A program made the translations under genes and the position numbers. Of a DNA stretch of 64,000 bases, positions 11,823 through 22,278 are shown piece by piece. Origin of the DNA: Enterobacter cancerogenus (GTDB lineage: Bacteria; Pseudomonadota; Gammaproteobacteria; Enterobacterales; Enterobacteriaceae); assembly GCF_019047785.1 (NCBI RefSeq), contig NZ_CP077290.1:2852001-2916000 (forward strand), written 5' to 3'. Position 1 is the stretch's first letter; each line of letters starts with the position of its first letter. The notes under the pieces are model-generated. The model searched no databases. It saw only the letters and a program-made list of their open reading frames with translations, and was not told where the DNA came from.

Positions 11823-13304
11823 TTACTTAACCTCAAGCACCCAGTGAACGTAGCTCTGCCACTGGCACTCCTGTTCAATCAGCTCTGCACCCAGCGGATG
11901 ATTATCCAGCCATTTTTCCGGCAGCGTCAGGATCAGTTTTTCATCTTCGACGTCAAGCGTAGTGGCGGGAAGCACATCATCACGACGGCGGCTGGCAAAC
12001 AGGATCGCCAGACGCAGCAAGCGGCAAAGATGTTCTGCCACGCGCGGCGGAACGGCGTTTTGCTGGTGGAGCGAGGAGAGATCGACGGCGTTTGTCTGGT
12101 TCAGTAGCAGCGTCGCCAGAAGTTTTTTCTGCGCGGGGGTAAAGCCCGGCAAATCCAGGTTACGCACCAGCCAGGCAGCATGCAGCGGTGCCTGCTTGTA
12201 CTCAACGCTCAGCCCAATCTCATGCAGCGCGCAGGCGCTGAGCAGCAGTTCGCGGCTTAACGGTTCAATATCCCAGCTCTGATTTACCCGATCGGCAAAA
12301 AGCGAGGCCAGCTGCGCCACGCGACCGGCCTGCTCGGCATCAACGATAAAGCGGCGCTGCACGTTGCGAAGTGTACGGCTGCGAATATCCTGATCGACGG
12401 AGAGGTGCAGCATCCCGTAAACCAGCCCTTCACGCAGTGCGCCGCCGGCCAGCGTCATACACTGGATGTTCAGCTCGGTGAAAATGGCGATCAGAATAGC
12501 CAGCCCGCTCGGGAAGACCAGCGCGCGTTCGAGCGTCAGACCTTCAATTTCGAGCTCTTCGAGGCGACCGCACTGGATAGCTCGCTGTTTGAGCTGCTGA
12601 AGTTTGGCAAGCGTGATCCGCTCGTCCATCCCCTGAGCCATCATGATTTCCTGCAACGCCTGCACGGTACCCGAGGCACCCACGCAGACTTTCCAGCCGT
12701 GATAGCGCAGCTCTTCCATTACCGGGCGCAGCACTTCACGGGCGGCGTTTTCAGCCTCGTCGAAGTTCTCTTTTGCGAGATTGCGATCGGTAAAGTAGCG
12801 TTCAAGCCAGGTGACACAGCCCATCGACAGGCTGAAAAGCGAGGTGGCCTGCGCGCCCGTGCCGGTGACCAGTTCGGTGCTGGCACCGCCGATATCCACC
12901 ACCAGACGGCGATCGTCGCCGCCGGTCGTATGGGCCACACCCTGATAAATCAGGCGAGCTTCTTCCTCACCGCTAATAACCTGTACCGGACAGCCGAGGA
13001 TCTCCTGCGCTTTGGCAATAAAATCCACGGCGTTCACCGCCAGGCGAAGCGTTGCCGTCGCGACAACGCGGATTTGCGCGTGCGGGATATCCTGCAGACG
13101 TTCAGCAAAGAGACGCAGACACTGCCAGCCACGTTCCATGGCTTCAGCAGAGAGATGGTTATCGCTGCTCAGGCCCGCCGCGAGACGGACCTTGCGCTTG
13201 ATGCGGGTGAGCGTTTGTATGCTTCCCGCTACCTCGCGCACAACCAGCATATGAAAACTATTCGAACCGAGATCAATAGCTGCATAGAGCGAGGTAGAAC
13301 TCAT
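11823..13304 (-). CDS. gppA: pppGpp 5'-phosphohydrolase / exopolyphosphatase
   Basis: Hydrolyses pppGpp to ppGpp and polyphosphate, so it shapes the stringent response. The N-terminal ASKHA-fold domains carry [11 protein letters not shown] (phosphate loop 1) and [12 protein letters not shown] (loop 2); the C-terminal half is the helical domain of the Ppx/GppA family. A start at 13304 (493 residues) puts GAAGG nine bases upstream; the ATG at 13313 has that element directly against it. It lies downstream of rhlB on the same strand, as in E. coli. Confidence 0.94.
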   Translation of the reverse strand: MSSTSLYAAIDLGSNSFHMLVVREVAGSIQTLTRIKRKVRLAAGLSSDNHLSAEAMERGWQCLRLFAERLQDIPHAQIRVVATATLRLAVNAVDFIAKAQEILGCPVQVISGEEEARLIYQGVAHTTGGDDRRLVVDIGGASTELVTGTGAQATSLFSLSMGCVTWLERYFTDRNLAKENFDEAENAAREVLRPVMEELRYHGWKVCVGASGTVQALQEIMMAQGMDERITLAKLQQLKQRAIQCGRLEELEIEGLTLERALVFPSGLAILIAIFTELNIQCMTLAGGALREGLVYGMLHLSVDQDIRSRTLRNVQRRFIVDAEQAGRVAQLASLFADRVNQSWDIEPLSRELLLSACALHEIGLSVEYKQAPLHAAWLVRNLDLPGFTPAQKKLLATLLLNQTNAVDLSSLHQQNAVPPRVAEHLCRLLRLAILFASRRRDDVLPATTLDVEDEKLILTLPEKWLDNHPLGAELIEQECQWQSYVHWVLEVK

Positions 13305-13438
13305 ACACTTCATCCTTCACGCTGCCTCATCGTTGGCTGCGCCAGCTCACACCTGTCACTTACTGAAGTAAGCTCCAGGAGATTCGCAGACTTGCCGCCT
13401 TGATGCATCATGAATGATTTTGTGTATGGCATAATTTC

Positions 13439-14704
13439 CTAACCTGAACGACGACGATTACGCGGTGCGCCAGAACGACGCGGACCGTTGCCTGGACGGG
13501 CGCGGGTCAGGCGCTTCGGCGGCGGCAATTCGCTTAACAGCGCATCCGGATTGTACTTGCTCTGCGGGATAGAGTGACCGATATAGGTCTCAATCGCCGG
13601 GAGATTCAGCGCATACTCTTCGCACGCCAGGCTAATGGAGTGACCGCTTGCGCCAGCACGACCGGTACGACCGATACGGTGAACGTAATCTTCACAATCG
13701 TCCGGCAGGTCATAGTTAAAGACGTGCGTCACGGCTGGAATGTGCAGGCCGCGTGCGGCAACGTCGGTAGCGACCAGAATATCGAGATCGCCACGGGTAA
13801 ATTCTTCGAGAATACGCAGGCGTTTTTTCTGCGCAACGTCGCCGGTCAACAGGCCAACGCGGTGACCGTCTGCAGCCAGGTGGCCCCAGATATCTTCACA
13901 GCGGTGCTTAGTATTGGCGAAGATAATGGCGCGATCTGGCCACTCTTCTTCAATCAGCGTTTGCAGCAGACGCATTTTCTCTTCATTAGAAGGATAGAAA
14001 AGCTCTTCTTTAATACGGTGGCCCGTTTTCTGTTCCGGTTCCACTTCGACATATTCGGCGTTGTTCATTTGCTCGAACGCCAGCTCGCGTACGCGATAAG
14101 AAAGGGTCGCAGAGAACAGCATGTTCAGGCGCTGGTTTGCCGCAGGCATGCGACGGAACAACCAACGGATATCTTTAATGAAGCCCAGATCGTACATACG
14201 GTCCGCTTCATCCAGCACCACAACCTGAATTGCGCCGAGGTTGATGTGGTTCTGTTTGGCGTAGTCGATAAGACGACCGGTAGTACCAATGAGGATATCT
14301 ACGCCGCTTTCCAGCACTTTCAGCTGTTTATCGTAGCCGTCGCCGCCGTAGGCAAGGCCAAGCTTCAGGCCGGTAGCCTGTGCCAGCGGTTCCGCATCTG
14401 CGTGGATCTGTACCGCCAGTTCTCGCGTCGGAGCCATAATGAGCGCGCGCGGCTGGTTAACTTTGCGGTCTGCAATTGCGGGATGAGAAAGTAAATAATG
14501 AAACGTTGACGTTAAGAACGCCATCGTTTTGCCAGTACCGGTTTGCGCCTGCCCCGCAACATCGCGACCGGCCAGCGTCAGCGGCAGGGCGAGAGCCTGA
14601 ATAGGCGTGCAGTTATGAAACCCTTTAGTTTCAAGGGCTTCGATCACCTTTGGGTGCAGGGCGAAGTCGGAAAACTTCTGTTCTGTTAAATGTGTTTTGC
14701 TCAT
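13439..14704 (-). CDS. rhlB: DEAD-box RNA helicase of the degradosome
   Basis: An ATP-dependent RNA helicase that unwinds structured RNA for RNase E/PNPase. Motif I AQTGTGKT is at residues 53-60, the DEAD motif near 165, SAT and the C-terminal [10 protein letters not shown] motif VI are all present, and the 421 residues equal E. coli RhlB. The C-terminal tail is rich in Arg and Pro, which is typical. It is divergent from trxA. Confidence 0.97.
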   Translation of the reverse strand: MSKTHLTEQKFSDFALHPKVIEALETKGFHNCTPIQALALPLTLAGRDVAGQAQTGTGKTMAFLTSTFHYLLSHPAIADRKVNQPRALIMAPTRELAVQIHADAEPLAQATGLKLGLAYGGDGYDKQLKVLESGVDILIGTTGRLIDYAKQNHINLGAIQVVVLDEADRMYDLGFIKDIRWLFRRMPAANQRLNMLFSATLSYRVRELAFEQMNNAEYVEVEPEQKTGHRIKEELFYPSNEEKMRLLQTLIEEEWPDRAIIFANTKHRCEDIWGHLAADGHRVGLLTGDVAQKKRLRILEEFTRGDLDILVATDVAARGLHIPAVTHVFNYDLPDDCEDYVHRIGRTGRAGASGHSISLACEEYALNLPAIETYIGHSIPQSKYNPDALLSELPPPKRLTRARPGNGPRRSGAPRNRRRSG

Positions 14705-14848
14705 AGTGTGGTAGAATATCAGCTTACTATTGCTTTACGAAAGCGTATCCGGTGAAATAAAGTCAACCTTTAGTTGGTTATTGCGACATCAACACGTCGT
14801 TGATGCGGGCGAAACCAACGTACCAGGCTTATTCCTGTGGAGTTATAT

Positions 14849-15178
14849 ATGAGCGATAAAATTATTCACCTGACTGACGACAGTTTTGACACGGACGTAC
14901 TTAAGGCTGACGGGCTGATCCTCGTCGATTTCTGGGCTGAATGGTGTGGTCCTTGCAAAATGATCGCCCCGATTCTGGATGAGATCGCTGACGAGTATCA
15001 GGGCAAACTGACCGTTGCCAAGCTGAACATCGACCAGAACCCGGGTACCGCGCCGAAATACGGCATCCGCGGCATTCCAACCCTGCTGCTGTTCAAAAAC
15101 GGTGAAGTGGCGGCGACCAAAGTGGGCGCACTGTCCAAAGGTCAGCTGAAAGAGTTCCTGGACGCCAACCTGGCGTAA
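14849..15178 (+). CDS. trxA: Thioredoxin 1
   Basis: A cytoplasmic dithiol reductant for ribonucleotide reductase, PAPS reductase and other proteins. The 109-residue protein has the active site WCGPC (C33 and C36 counting Met) and the cis-proline in GIPTLLLF. The ATG at 14849 gives the known mature protein; a frame opening at 14837 adds four residues without a good ribosome site. Confidence 0.97.
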   Translation: MSDKIIHLTDDSFDTDVLKADGLILVDFWAEWCGPCKMIAPILDEIADEYQGKLTVAKLNIDQNPGTAPKYGIRGIPTLLLFKNGEVAATKVGALSKGQLKEFLDANLA

Positions 15179-15317
15179 GGTTTCTCGGCTGCGCGTCCAG
15201 AGCGCCTAATATTGTGTGGATCTCTGGACGCCCGGCTTTAGTCGTGCTAAGTTAGCTATGACTTCGTTTTAAACATATCTGTTGTTTGAATCTTGTTTTA
15301 CCCGATACTTCCCGTTG

Positions 15318-15346
15318 TTGACACAAACAGTGCGTGAAGTTGCTAA
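15318..15346 (+). promoter_or_regulatory. Candidate rho promoter
   Basis: A perfect -35 TTGACA (15318-15323) and a -10-like TGCTAA (15341-15346) are separated by 17 bases. Transcription would start near 15353 and give a leader of roughly 165 bases before the rho ATG. In E. coli the rho leader mediates autogenous Rho-dependent attenuation. The rest of 15179-15519 holds no clear gene; the E. coli leader reading frame rhoL is not intact here. Confidence 0.65.
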
Positions 15347-15519
15347 ATTCCGGGCTTGTCACTCAATCCGTCTTGTCGTTTCAGTTCTGCGTTCTTTCCC
15401 TGTGACCAGACAGCGTACAGACATGAGTTGATGGCCGCTAAACAGGCATGGATGACCCTGCCATACCATTCACATTATTAAGTTCGAGAATCACCCCGAG
15501 TTTAAGAACCCACACCATT

Positions 15520-16779
15520 ATGAATCTTACCGAATTAAAGAACACGCCGGTTTCTGAGCTGATCACTCTCGGCGAAAATATGGGGCTGGAAAACCAGGCT
15601 CGTATGCGCAAGCAGGACATCATTTTCGCCATCCTGAAGCAGCACGCTAAGAGTGGCGAAGATATCTTTGGCGACGGTGTGCTGGAGATATTGCAAGACG
15701 GATTTGGTTTCCTCCGCTCTGCAGACAGCTCCTACCTCGCCGGCCCTGACGACATCTACGTATCCCCTAGCCAAATCCGCCGTTTCAACCTCCGCACTGG
15801 TGACACCATTTCAGGTAAGATTCGTCCTCCAAAAGAGGGTGAACGTTACTTTGCGCTGTTGAAAGTGAATGAAGTTAACTACGACAAGCCTGAAAACTCG
15901 CGTAACAAGATCCTCTTCGAGAACTTAACGCCGCTGCACGCGAACTCTCGCCTGCGCATGGAACGTGGTAACGGTTCAACCGAAGACTTAACGGCGCGTG
16001 TACTGGATCTGGCCTCACCAATTGGCCGTGGCCAGCGTGGCCTGATTGTCGCGCCGCCAAAAGCGGGTAAAACCATGCTGCTGCAGAACATTGCGCAGAG
16101 CATTGCTTACAATCACCCGGACTGTGTGCTGATGGTGCTGCTGATTGACGAACGTCCGGAAGAAGTGACAGAGATGCAGCGTCTGGTGAAAGGCGAAGTT
16201 GTGGCTTCTACCTTTGACGAACCAGCATCTCGCCACGTTCAGGTTGCAGAAATGGTTATCGAGAAGGCGAAACGCCTGGTTGAGCACAAGAAAGACGTGA
16301 TCATCCTGCTCGACTCCATCACCCGTCTGGCGCGTGCGTACAACACCGTCGTACCGGCTTCCGGTAAAGTGCTGACCGGTGGTGTGGATGCGAACGCCCT
16401 GCACCGTCCGAAGCGTTTCTTCGGTGCGGCACGTAACGTGGAAGAGGGCGGCAGCCTGACCATCATCGCAACCGCGCTGATCGACACCGGTTCTAAGATG
16501 GATGAAGTGATTTACGAAGAATTTAAAGGTACAGGCAACATGGAACTGCACCTTTCTCGTAAAATCGCGGAAAAACGCGTCTTCCCGGCTATCGACTACA
16601 ACCGTTCCGGTACCCGTAAAGAAGAGCTGCTCACCACTCAGGAAGAGCTGCAGAAAATGTGGATCCTGCGCAAAATCATTCACCCAATGGGCGAAATCGA
16701 CGCAATGGAATTCCTCATTAATAAGCTGGCGATGACCAAAACTAACGACGATTTCTTCGATATGATGAAACGCTCGTAA
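15520..16779 (+). CDS. rho: Transcription termination factor Rho
   Basis: A hexameric RNA-dependent ATPase that ends transcription of untranslated RNA. The 419 residues are nearly identical to E. coli Rho: an N-terminal RNA-binding domain (about 1-130, containing GFGFLRSA), the Walker A loop APPKAGKT near 178-185, and the Q and R loop segments. The ATG at 15520 was chosen over the longer frame at 15448 because the family protein begins MNLTELK. Confidence 0.98.
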   Translation: MNLTELKNTPVSELITLGENMGLENQARMRKQDIIFAILKQHAKSGEDIFGDGVLEILQDGFGFLRSADSSYLAGPDDIYVSPSQIRRFNLRTGDTISGKIRPPKEGERYFALLKVNEVNYDKPENSRNKILFENLTPLHANSRLRMERGNGSTEDLTARVLDLASPIGRGQRGLIVAPPKAGKTMLLQNIAQSIAYNHPDCVLMVLLIDERPEEVTEMQRLVKGEVVASTFDEPASRHVQVAEMVIEKAKRLVEHKKDVIILLDSITRLARAYNTVVPASGKVLTGGVDANALHRPKRFFGAARNVEEGGSLTIIATALIDTGSKMDEVIYEEFKGTGNMELHLSRKIAEKRVFPAIDYNRSGTRKEELLTTQEELQKMWILRKIIHPMGEIDAMEFLINKLAMTKTNDDFFDMMKRS

Positions 16780-16795
16780 CGTAAATATTCCCAGC

Positions 16796-16823
16796 AAACG
16801 CCACGTTTTTACGTGGCGTTTTT
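16796..16823 (+). terminator. rho terminator
   Basis: AAACGCCACGT (16796-16806) pairs with ACGTGGCGTTT (16811-16821) over a TTTT loop, followed by more T residues. It lies 17 bases after the rho stop. Confidence 0.9.
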
Positions 16824-17020
16824 CTTTTATGGACTATACGCTATTACGACTGACTCCCAATTTTGACCTGTCGGTGCGACAATAAGATAATTCGCACAGT
16901 AAAAACATTAATAGACTGAATAATAAACAAATGGAGTTGCAAGAGATGTGCTTTATGCCTTCTGGCCCGGCGCCATCATGGTTATACTCCCTTGACTGAC
17001 ATTTGTTGAGAAAATCCATT

Positions 17021-18124
17021 GTGAACCTACTCGATACGTTTACTGAACTAACCAGTATTTTTTTGTTCACCACCTGCTTTTTGTTTCTTGCGCGCAAGGT
17101 GGCAAAATATCTGGGGTTAGTGGATAAACCCAACTTCCGCAAACGCCATCAAGGGATGATCCCGTTGGTGGGTGGTATCTCCGTTTTTGCAGGTATCTGC
17201 TTCGCTTTCGCTGTTACCGATTACTACATTCCTCATGCCAGACTTTATCTCATCTGCGCGACGGTTCTGGTTGTCGTGGGGGCGCTCGACGATCGTTATG
17301 ATATCAGCGTAAAAATTCGGGCCTTCGTTCAGGCTGCCGTGGGTATCGCTATGATGGTTGTGGCTAAACTTCATTTAGGCAGTCTGGGCTACATTTTTGG
17401 ATCCTGGGAGTTGGTGCTCGGTCCGTTCGGTTACTTCCTCACGCTCTTTGCCGTGTGGGTTGCCATCAATGCCTTCAATATGGTCGATGGGATCGATGGT
17501 CTTCTGGGAGGGCTATCCTGCGTCTCGTTTGCAGCTATAGGGATGATTTTATGGTTCGATGGTCAATACAGCCTTGCGATGTGGTGCTTTGCCATGATTG
17601 CAGCCATTCTGCCTTATATCCTTTTAAATCTCGGCGCATTGGGCCGTCGCTATAAAGTCTTTATGGGTGATGCGGGCAGCACGTTCATCGGTTTTACAAT
17701 CATATGGGTTTTGCTGGAAACTACGCAGGGTAAAACTCACCCGATTAGCCCCGTCACCGCACTATGGATTATCGCCATTCCGCTAATGGATATGGTGGCG
17801 ATTATGTATCGCCGCCTGCGCAAAGGAATGAGTCCCTTCTCTGCCGACAGGCAACATATTCATCATCTGATCATGCGCGCGGGATTTACTTCTCGTCAGG
17901 CTTTCATGCTTATTACTCTGGCGGCTGCTATCCTTGCGAGCATTGGCGTTGCAGCGGAATACGCCCACTTTATTCCTGAATGGGTAATGTTGGTATTGTT
18001 CTTGCTAGCGTTTTCTTTGTATGGCTACTGCATTAAACGTGCATGGAGGGTTGCGCGTTTCATTAAGCGTATTAAACGCAGGATGCGTCGAAATAGTGGC
18101 AATAATCCAACTTTAACTAAATAA
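17021..18124 (+). CDS. wecA: UDP-GlcNAc:undecaprenyl-P GlcNAc-1-P transferase
   Basis: An integral inner-membrane enzyme that makes lipid I of enterobacterial common antigen and starts many O antigens. The GTG at 17021 gives 367 residues, the family length. About eleven hydrophobic segments are visible, with the catalytic aspartates in ALDDRYD and the NAFNMVDGIDGL motif, and HIHH in the last cytoplasmic loop. It is the first gene of the wec operon, after the rho terminator. Confidence 0.96.
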   Translation: MNLLDTFTELTSIFLFTTCFLFLARKVAKYLGLVDKPNFRKRHQGMIPLVGGISVFAGICFAFAVTDYYIPHARLYLICATVLVVVGALDDRYDISVKIRAFVQAAVGIAMMVVAKLHLGSLGYIFGSWELVLGPFGYFLTLFAVWVAINAFNMVDGIDGLLGGLSCVSFAAIGMILWFDGQYSLAMWCFAMIAAILPYILLNLGALGRRYKVFMGDAGSTFIGFTIIWVLLETTQGKTHPISPVTALWIIAIPLMDMVAIMYRRLRKGMSPFSADRQHIHHLIMRAGFTSRQAFMLITLAAAILASIGVAAEYAHFIPEWVMLVLFLLAFSLYGYCIKRAWRVARFIKRIKRRMRRNSGNNPTLTK

Positions 18125-18136
18125 ACTGGGATTGTG

Positions 18137-19195
18137 ATGACTCAACCGTTGGCAGGAGCAAAATCAGAGATGAACGAGAATGAGCTGGATATTCGTGGCT
18201 TGTTTCGCGTTTTATGGGCGGGCAAACTGTGGATTGTTGGAACAGCATTAGGTTTTGCGCTAATTGCGCTTGCGTACACTTTCTTCGCAAAACAGGAGTG
18301 GAGCGCCACGGCGATAACAGATAGACCAACAGTTAACATGCTAGGTGGGTTCTATTCCCAGCAGCAGTTCCTGCGCAATCTGGATATCAAAGCGAACCTG
18401 GCCACGCCGGATCAGACGTCCGTTATGGATGAAGCCTACAAAGAGTTTGTCATGCAGCTGGCCTCCTGGGATACGCGTCGTGATTTCTGGTCCCAGACTG
18501 ATTACTACAAGCAACGCATGGTGGGCAACAGCAAGGCCGATGCCGCGCTGCTGGATGATATGATCAACAACATCCAGTTTATGCCGGGCGATATCCTGCG
18601 TAACGTTAACGACAGCGTGAAGCTGATTGCGGAAACCGCGCCGGACGCCAATAACCTGCTTCGTCAGTACGTCGCTTTCGCCAGCCAGCGTGCGGCGAGC
18701 CATCTTAACGATGAGCTGAAAGGCGCATGGGCGGCGCGCACCATCCAGATGAAGGCGCAGGTTAAACGTCAGGAAGAGGTGTCAAAAGCCATTTTCACCC
18801 GCCGCGTCCATAACCTGGAGCAGGCGCTGAAAATTGCCGAACAGCGCAATATTTCCCGCAGCGAGACCGATGTCCCGGCTGACGAGCTGCCTGATTCCGA
18901 AATGTTCCTGCTGGGGCGTCCAATGCTCCAGGCGCGTCTTGAAAATCTCCAGGCCGTTGGCCCTGATTTTGACCTCGACTACGACCAGAACCGCGCCATG
19001 CTCAATACCCTGAACGTGGGCCCGACGCTGGATCCGCGTTTTCAGACCTATCGTTACTTAAGAACGCCTGAAGAACCTGTAAAACGCGATAGTCCGCGTC
19101 GCGCATTCCTGATGATCATGTGGGGGATTGTGGGCGCATTGACTGGCGCTGGCGTGGCGTTAACGCGTCGTCGCACTAATTATAAGAACGCCTAA
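18137..19195 (+). CDS. wzzE: ECA polysaccharide chain-length modulator
   Basis: A polysaccharide co-polymerase of the inner membrane that sets ECA chain length together with WzyE. It has a Wzz domain with a transmembrane helix near residues 30-55 (KLWIVGTALGFALIALAYTF), a long periplasmic helical domain, and a second helix near the C terminus (FLMIMWGIVGALTGAGVAL). The ATG at 18137 was preferred to the GTG directly before it because of a TGGGA element at good distance. 352 residues. Confidence 0.93.
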   Translation: MTQPLAGAKSEMNENELDIRGLFRVLWAGKLWIVGTALGFALIALAYTFFAKQEWSATAITDRPTVNMLGGFYSQQQFLRNLDIKANLATPDQTSVMDEAYKEFVMQLASWDTRRDFWSQTDYYKQRMVGNSKADAALLDDMINNIQFMPGDILRNVNDSVKLIAETAPDANNLLRQYVAFASQRAASHLNDELKGAWAARTIQMKAQVKRQEEVSKAIFTRRVHNLEQALKIAEQRNISRSETDVPADELPDSEMFLLGRPMLQARLENLQAVGPDFDLDYDQNRAMLNTLNVGPTLDPRFQTYRYLRTPEEPVKRDSPRRAFLMIMWGIVGALTGAGVALTRRRTNYKNA

Positions 19196-19210
19196 TCGAA
19201 GAGAATCGAT

Positions 19211-20341
19211 GTGAAAGTACTTACCGTATTTGGCACCAGACCGGAGGCCATCAAGATGGCGCCTCTGGTCCATGCGCTGGCCAGGGATCCTGATATAGAA
19301 GTGAAAGTGTGCGTGACTGCCCAGCACCGTGAGATGCTCGATCAGGTTTTATCTCTCTTTTCTATTATCCCGGATTACGACCTCAATATTATGAAACCGG
19401 GGCAAGGACTGACGGAGATCACCTGCCGGATTCTGGAGGGATTGAAACCGATTCTGGAGTTATATAAGCCTGACGTCGTCCTCGTGCATGGTGACACCAC
19501 GACAACCGTGGCGACCAGCCTGGCGGCATTCTACCAACGCATTCCGGTCGGGCATGTTGAAGCGGGCCTGCGGACGGGCAATCTCTATTCACCGTGGCCG
19601 GAAGAGGCCAACCGCACGCTAACGGGCCACCTGGCGATGTATCACTTCGCGCCAACCGAAAACTCGCGCCAGAATCTGCTGCGTGAAAACATTACTGATA
19701 ACAAAATCTTCGTGACCGGGAATACGGTCATTGATGCGCTGATTTGGGTGCGCGATCGGGTGCTGGAGAACAAAGACCTCCAGAGCGAGCTCGCCGCGCG
19801 CTATCCGTTTTTACATAACGGTAAAAAGACCATTCTGGTGACGGGCCACCGTCGCGAAAGCTTTGGTCAGGGTTTTGAGCAAATCTGCCATGCGCTGGCC
19901 GAAATTGCCGCGCAGAATGAAGATGTGCAGATTGTCTATCCGGTGCACCTCAACCCTAACGTCAGCGAGCCGGTAAACCGCATTCTGGGTCATGTCGAGA
20001 ATGTCTTACTGATTGAGCCACAGGACTACATGCCGTTTGTCTGGCTGATGAACCACGCCTGGCTGATCCTGACCGATTCCGGCGGCATTCAGGAAGAAGC
20101 GCCTTCGCTTGGCAAACCGGTGCTGGTGATGCGAGAAACCACGGAGCGTCCGGAGGCGGTGAAAGCGGGGACGGTACGTCTGGTCGGCACAGATCCGCAG
20201 CGTATCGTCGAAGAGGTCACACGCCTGTTACACGATGAAGAAGCGTACCAGGCGATGAGCAAAGCCCATAACCCGTACGGCGATGGGCAGGCCTGTGGTC
20301 GTATTTTGCATGCACTTAAACACAATCGGGTATCACTATGA
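19211..20341 (+). CDS. wecB: UDP-GlcNAc 2-epimerase
   Basis: Non-hydrolysing epimerase that makes UDP-ManNAc for ECA. The 376 residues match the family, with [12 protein letters not shown] at the N terminus, HVEAGLRTG, and the [10 protein letters not shown] segment. It starts with GTG at 19211; an ATG two bases earlier is out of frame. Its stop overlaps the start of wecC (ATGA). Confidence 0.96.
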   Translation: MKVLTVFGTRPEAIKMAPLVHALARDPDIEVKVCVTAQHREMLDQVLSLFSIIPDYDLNIMKPGQGLTEITCRILEGLKPILELYKPDVVLVHGDTTTTVATSLAAFYQRIPVGHVEAGLRTGNLYSPWPEEANRTLTGHLAMYHFAPTENSRQNLLRENITDNKIFVTGNTVIDALIWVRDRVLENKDLQSELAARYPFLHNGKKTILVTGHRRESFGQGFEQICHALAEIAAQNEDVQIVYPVHLNPNVSEPVNRILGHVENVLLIEPQDYMPFVWLMNHAWLILTDSGGIQEEAPSLGKPVLVMRETTERPEAVKAGTVRLVGTDPQRIVEEVTRLLHDEEAYQAMSKAHNPYGDGQACGRILHALKHNRVSL

Positions 20342-21600
20342 GTTTTACTACCATCTCTGTCGTGGGTCTTGGTTATATTGGGCTGCCCACGGCGGCGGCC
20401 TTTGCCTCTCGTCAAAAGCAGGTTGTCGGCGTGGATATCAATGCGCGCGCGGTGGAAACCATCAACCGTGGCGAAATTCATATCGTGGAGCCGGATCTTG
20501 ACCGCGTGGTGAAAGAGGCCGTCGATGGCGGCTTCCTGCGTGCCAGCACTACCCCCGTTGCGGCAGATGCGTATCTGATTGCGGTTCCGACGCCTTTCAA
20601 AGGCGACCATGAGCCTGATATGGCGTACGTCGAGGCCGCGGCCAAATCGATTGCGCCGGTGCTGAAAAAAGGCGCGCTGGTGATTCTGGAATCCACCTCG
20701 CCGGTAGGCGCAACCGAACAAATGGCGCAGTGGCTGGCGGACGCCCGCCCCGATCTGAGCTTCCCGCAGCAGGCCGGTGAACAGGCCGATATCAATATCG
20801 CCTACTGCCCGGAGCGCGTGTTGCCGGGCCAGGTCATGGTTGAACTGATTAAAAACGACCGCGTGATTGGTGGCATGACGCCCGCCTGTTCCGCACGCGC
20901 CAGCGAGCTGTATAAGATTTTCCTTGAAGGCGAATGCGTGGTGACCAACTCCCGCACCGCCGAGATGTGCAAGCTAACGGAAAACAGCTTCCGCGACGTC
21001 AACATCGCCTTTGCCAACGAACTGTCGCTGATTTGTGCCGATCAGGGCATTAACGTGTGGGAGTTGATTAGCCTGGCGAACCGTCACCCGCGCGTGAATA
21101 TCCTCCAGCCGGGTCCGGGCGTGGGCGGCCACTGTATCGCGGTAGACCCATGGTTTATCGTCGCGCAAAATCCGGACCAGGCGCGCCTGATCCGTACCGC
21201 GCGCGAAGTGAACGACAGTAAACCGCACTGGGTACTGAACCAGGTTAAAGCCACTGTGGCAGACTGTCTGGCAGAGAGCGGTAAACGCGCCAGCGAACTG
21301 AAAATCGCCTGCTTCGGCCTGGCCTTCAAGCCAAACATCGACGATCTGCGCGAAAGCCCGGCAATGGAAATTGCCGAAATGATTGCCGGATGGCACAGCG
21401 GTGAAACGCTGGTGGTGGAACCAAACATCCATGAGCTGCCGGCAAAACTGGCGGGACACTGCACGCTGACCGCCTTAGACGCCGCGCTGGCAACGGCGGA
21501 TGTGCTGGTGCTGCTGGTCGATCACAAAGATTTTAAAGCGATCGCCGGTGATGCCGTGCGCCAGCAGTATGTGGTTGATACCAAAGGTGTCTGGCGTTGA
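20338..21600 (+). CDS. wecC: UDP-ManNAc dehydrogenase
   Basis: An NAD-dependent dehydrogenase that oxidises UDP-ManNAc twice to UDP-ManNAcA, the second ECA sugar. The 420 residues show the Rossmann loop [12 protein letters not shown] at the N terminus, the central helix with [12 protein letters not shown], and the catalytic cysteine in [12 protein letters not shown]. In E. coli the next genes are rffG and rffH; here wecD follows at once, with overlapping stop and start. Confidence 0.96.
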   Translation: MSFTTISVVGLGYIGLPTAAAFASRQKQVVGVDINARAVETINRGEIHIVEPDLDRVVKEAVDGGFLRASTTPVAADAYLIAVPTPFKGDHEPDMAYVEAAAKSIAPVLKKGALVILESTSPVGATEQMAQWLADARPDLSFPQQAGEQADINIAYCPERVLPGQVMVELIKNDRVIGGMTPACSARASELYKIFLEGECVVTNSRTAEMCKLTENSFRDVNIAFANELSLICADQGINVWELISLANRHPRVNILQPGPGVGGHCIAVDPWFIVAQNPDQARLIRTAREVNDSKPHWVLNQVKATVADCLAESGKRASELKIACFGLAFKPNIDDLRESPAMEIAEMIAGWHSGETLVVEPNIHELPAKLAGHCTLTALDAALATADVLVLLVDHKDFKAIAGDAVRQQYVVDTKGVWR

Positions 21601-22274
21601 GTGAACTCTACGGCGCGCTTGAGTCTCTTCAGTGGGAAAGCGCCTTTTTTGCGCTTCCCACGGCGATTGTCCGTCTGAGTGAAAATGCCCCTGCGCTCAC
21701 CGAGGTGGATTTCGCTGCCTGGGAACGGGTACAGGCTAAAATCCCGGCGGACCGCGCCGACCTGCTGGACGCGCTTCAGCAGCGCGGTTTCCGTCTGGTC
21801 GAAGGCGAGGTTGATCTCTCCCTGTCGATCGCCCGCCACGCTTCGCCAGGCGCAGAAGTGGCGACAGAGCGGGATATCCCGGCGCTGCGCCAGCTGGCTG
21901 AGCAGGCGTTTGCCCGGAGCCGCTTTCGCGCGCCCTGGTATGCGCCCCAGGACAGCGGACGCTTTTACGCCCAGTGGATCGAAAATGCCGTCCGAGGCAC
22001 ATTCGACCACGTTTGTCTGGTTTTTCGCGCGGCGGGCGGCCAGATTCAGGGCTTTGTCTCGCTGCGTAAGTTGAATGAGCATGACGCGCGTATCGGGCTG
22101 CTTGCCGGGCGCGGCATGGGAGAAAAACTGATGCAGGCCGCGCTGTACTGGGCGCAGCAACAGGAATGCTCGACGCTGCGGGTGGCGACCCAGATGGGCA
22201 ACACCGCCGCGCTGAAACGTTATATTGCGAGTGGGGCCAACGTTGACGCCACCGCTTACTGGCTATACAGGTGA
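21597..22274 (+). CDS. wecD: dTDP-fucosamine acetyltransferase
   Basis: A GNAT-family enzyme that acetylates dTDP-4-amino-4,6-dideoxygalactose to give dTDP-Fuc4NAc, the third ECA sugar donor. The 225 residues align to E. coli RffC, with the FRAPWYAP segment and the acetyl-CoA loop [10 protein letters not shown]. The start is a TTG that overlaps the wecC stop (TTGA), consistent with coupling. The N-terminal part is the least conserved with E. coli. Confidence 0.9.
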   Translation: MSELYGALESLQWESAFFALPTAIVRLSENAPALTEVDFAAWERVQAKIPADRADLLDALQQRGFRLVEGEVDLSLSIARHASPGAEVATERDIPALRQLAEQAFARSRFRAPWYAPQDSGRFYAQWIENAVRGTFDHVCLVFRAAGGQIQGFVSLRKLNEHDARIGLLAGRGMGEKLMQAALYWAQQQECSTLRVATQMGNTAALKRYIASGANVDATAYWLYR

Positions 22275-22278
22275 CATG

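Noticed and set aside
15330..15431. GTG-started 33-codon rhoL candidate
   Set aside because: Its start lies within the rho promoter, upstream of the likely transcription start, and the frame matches the E. coli peptide only at the end.
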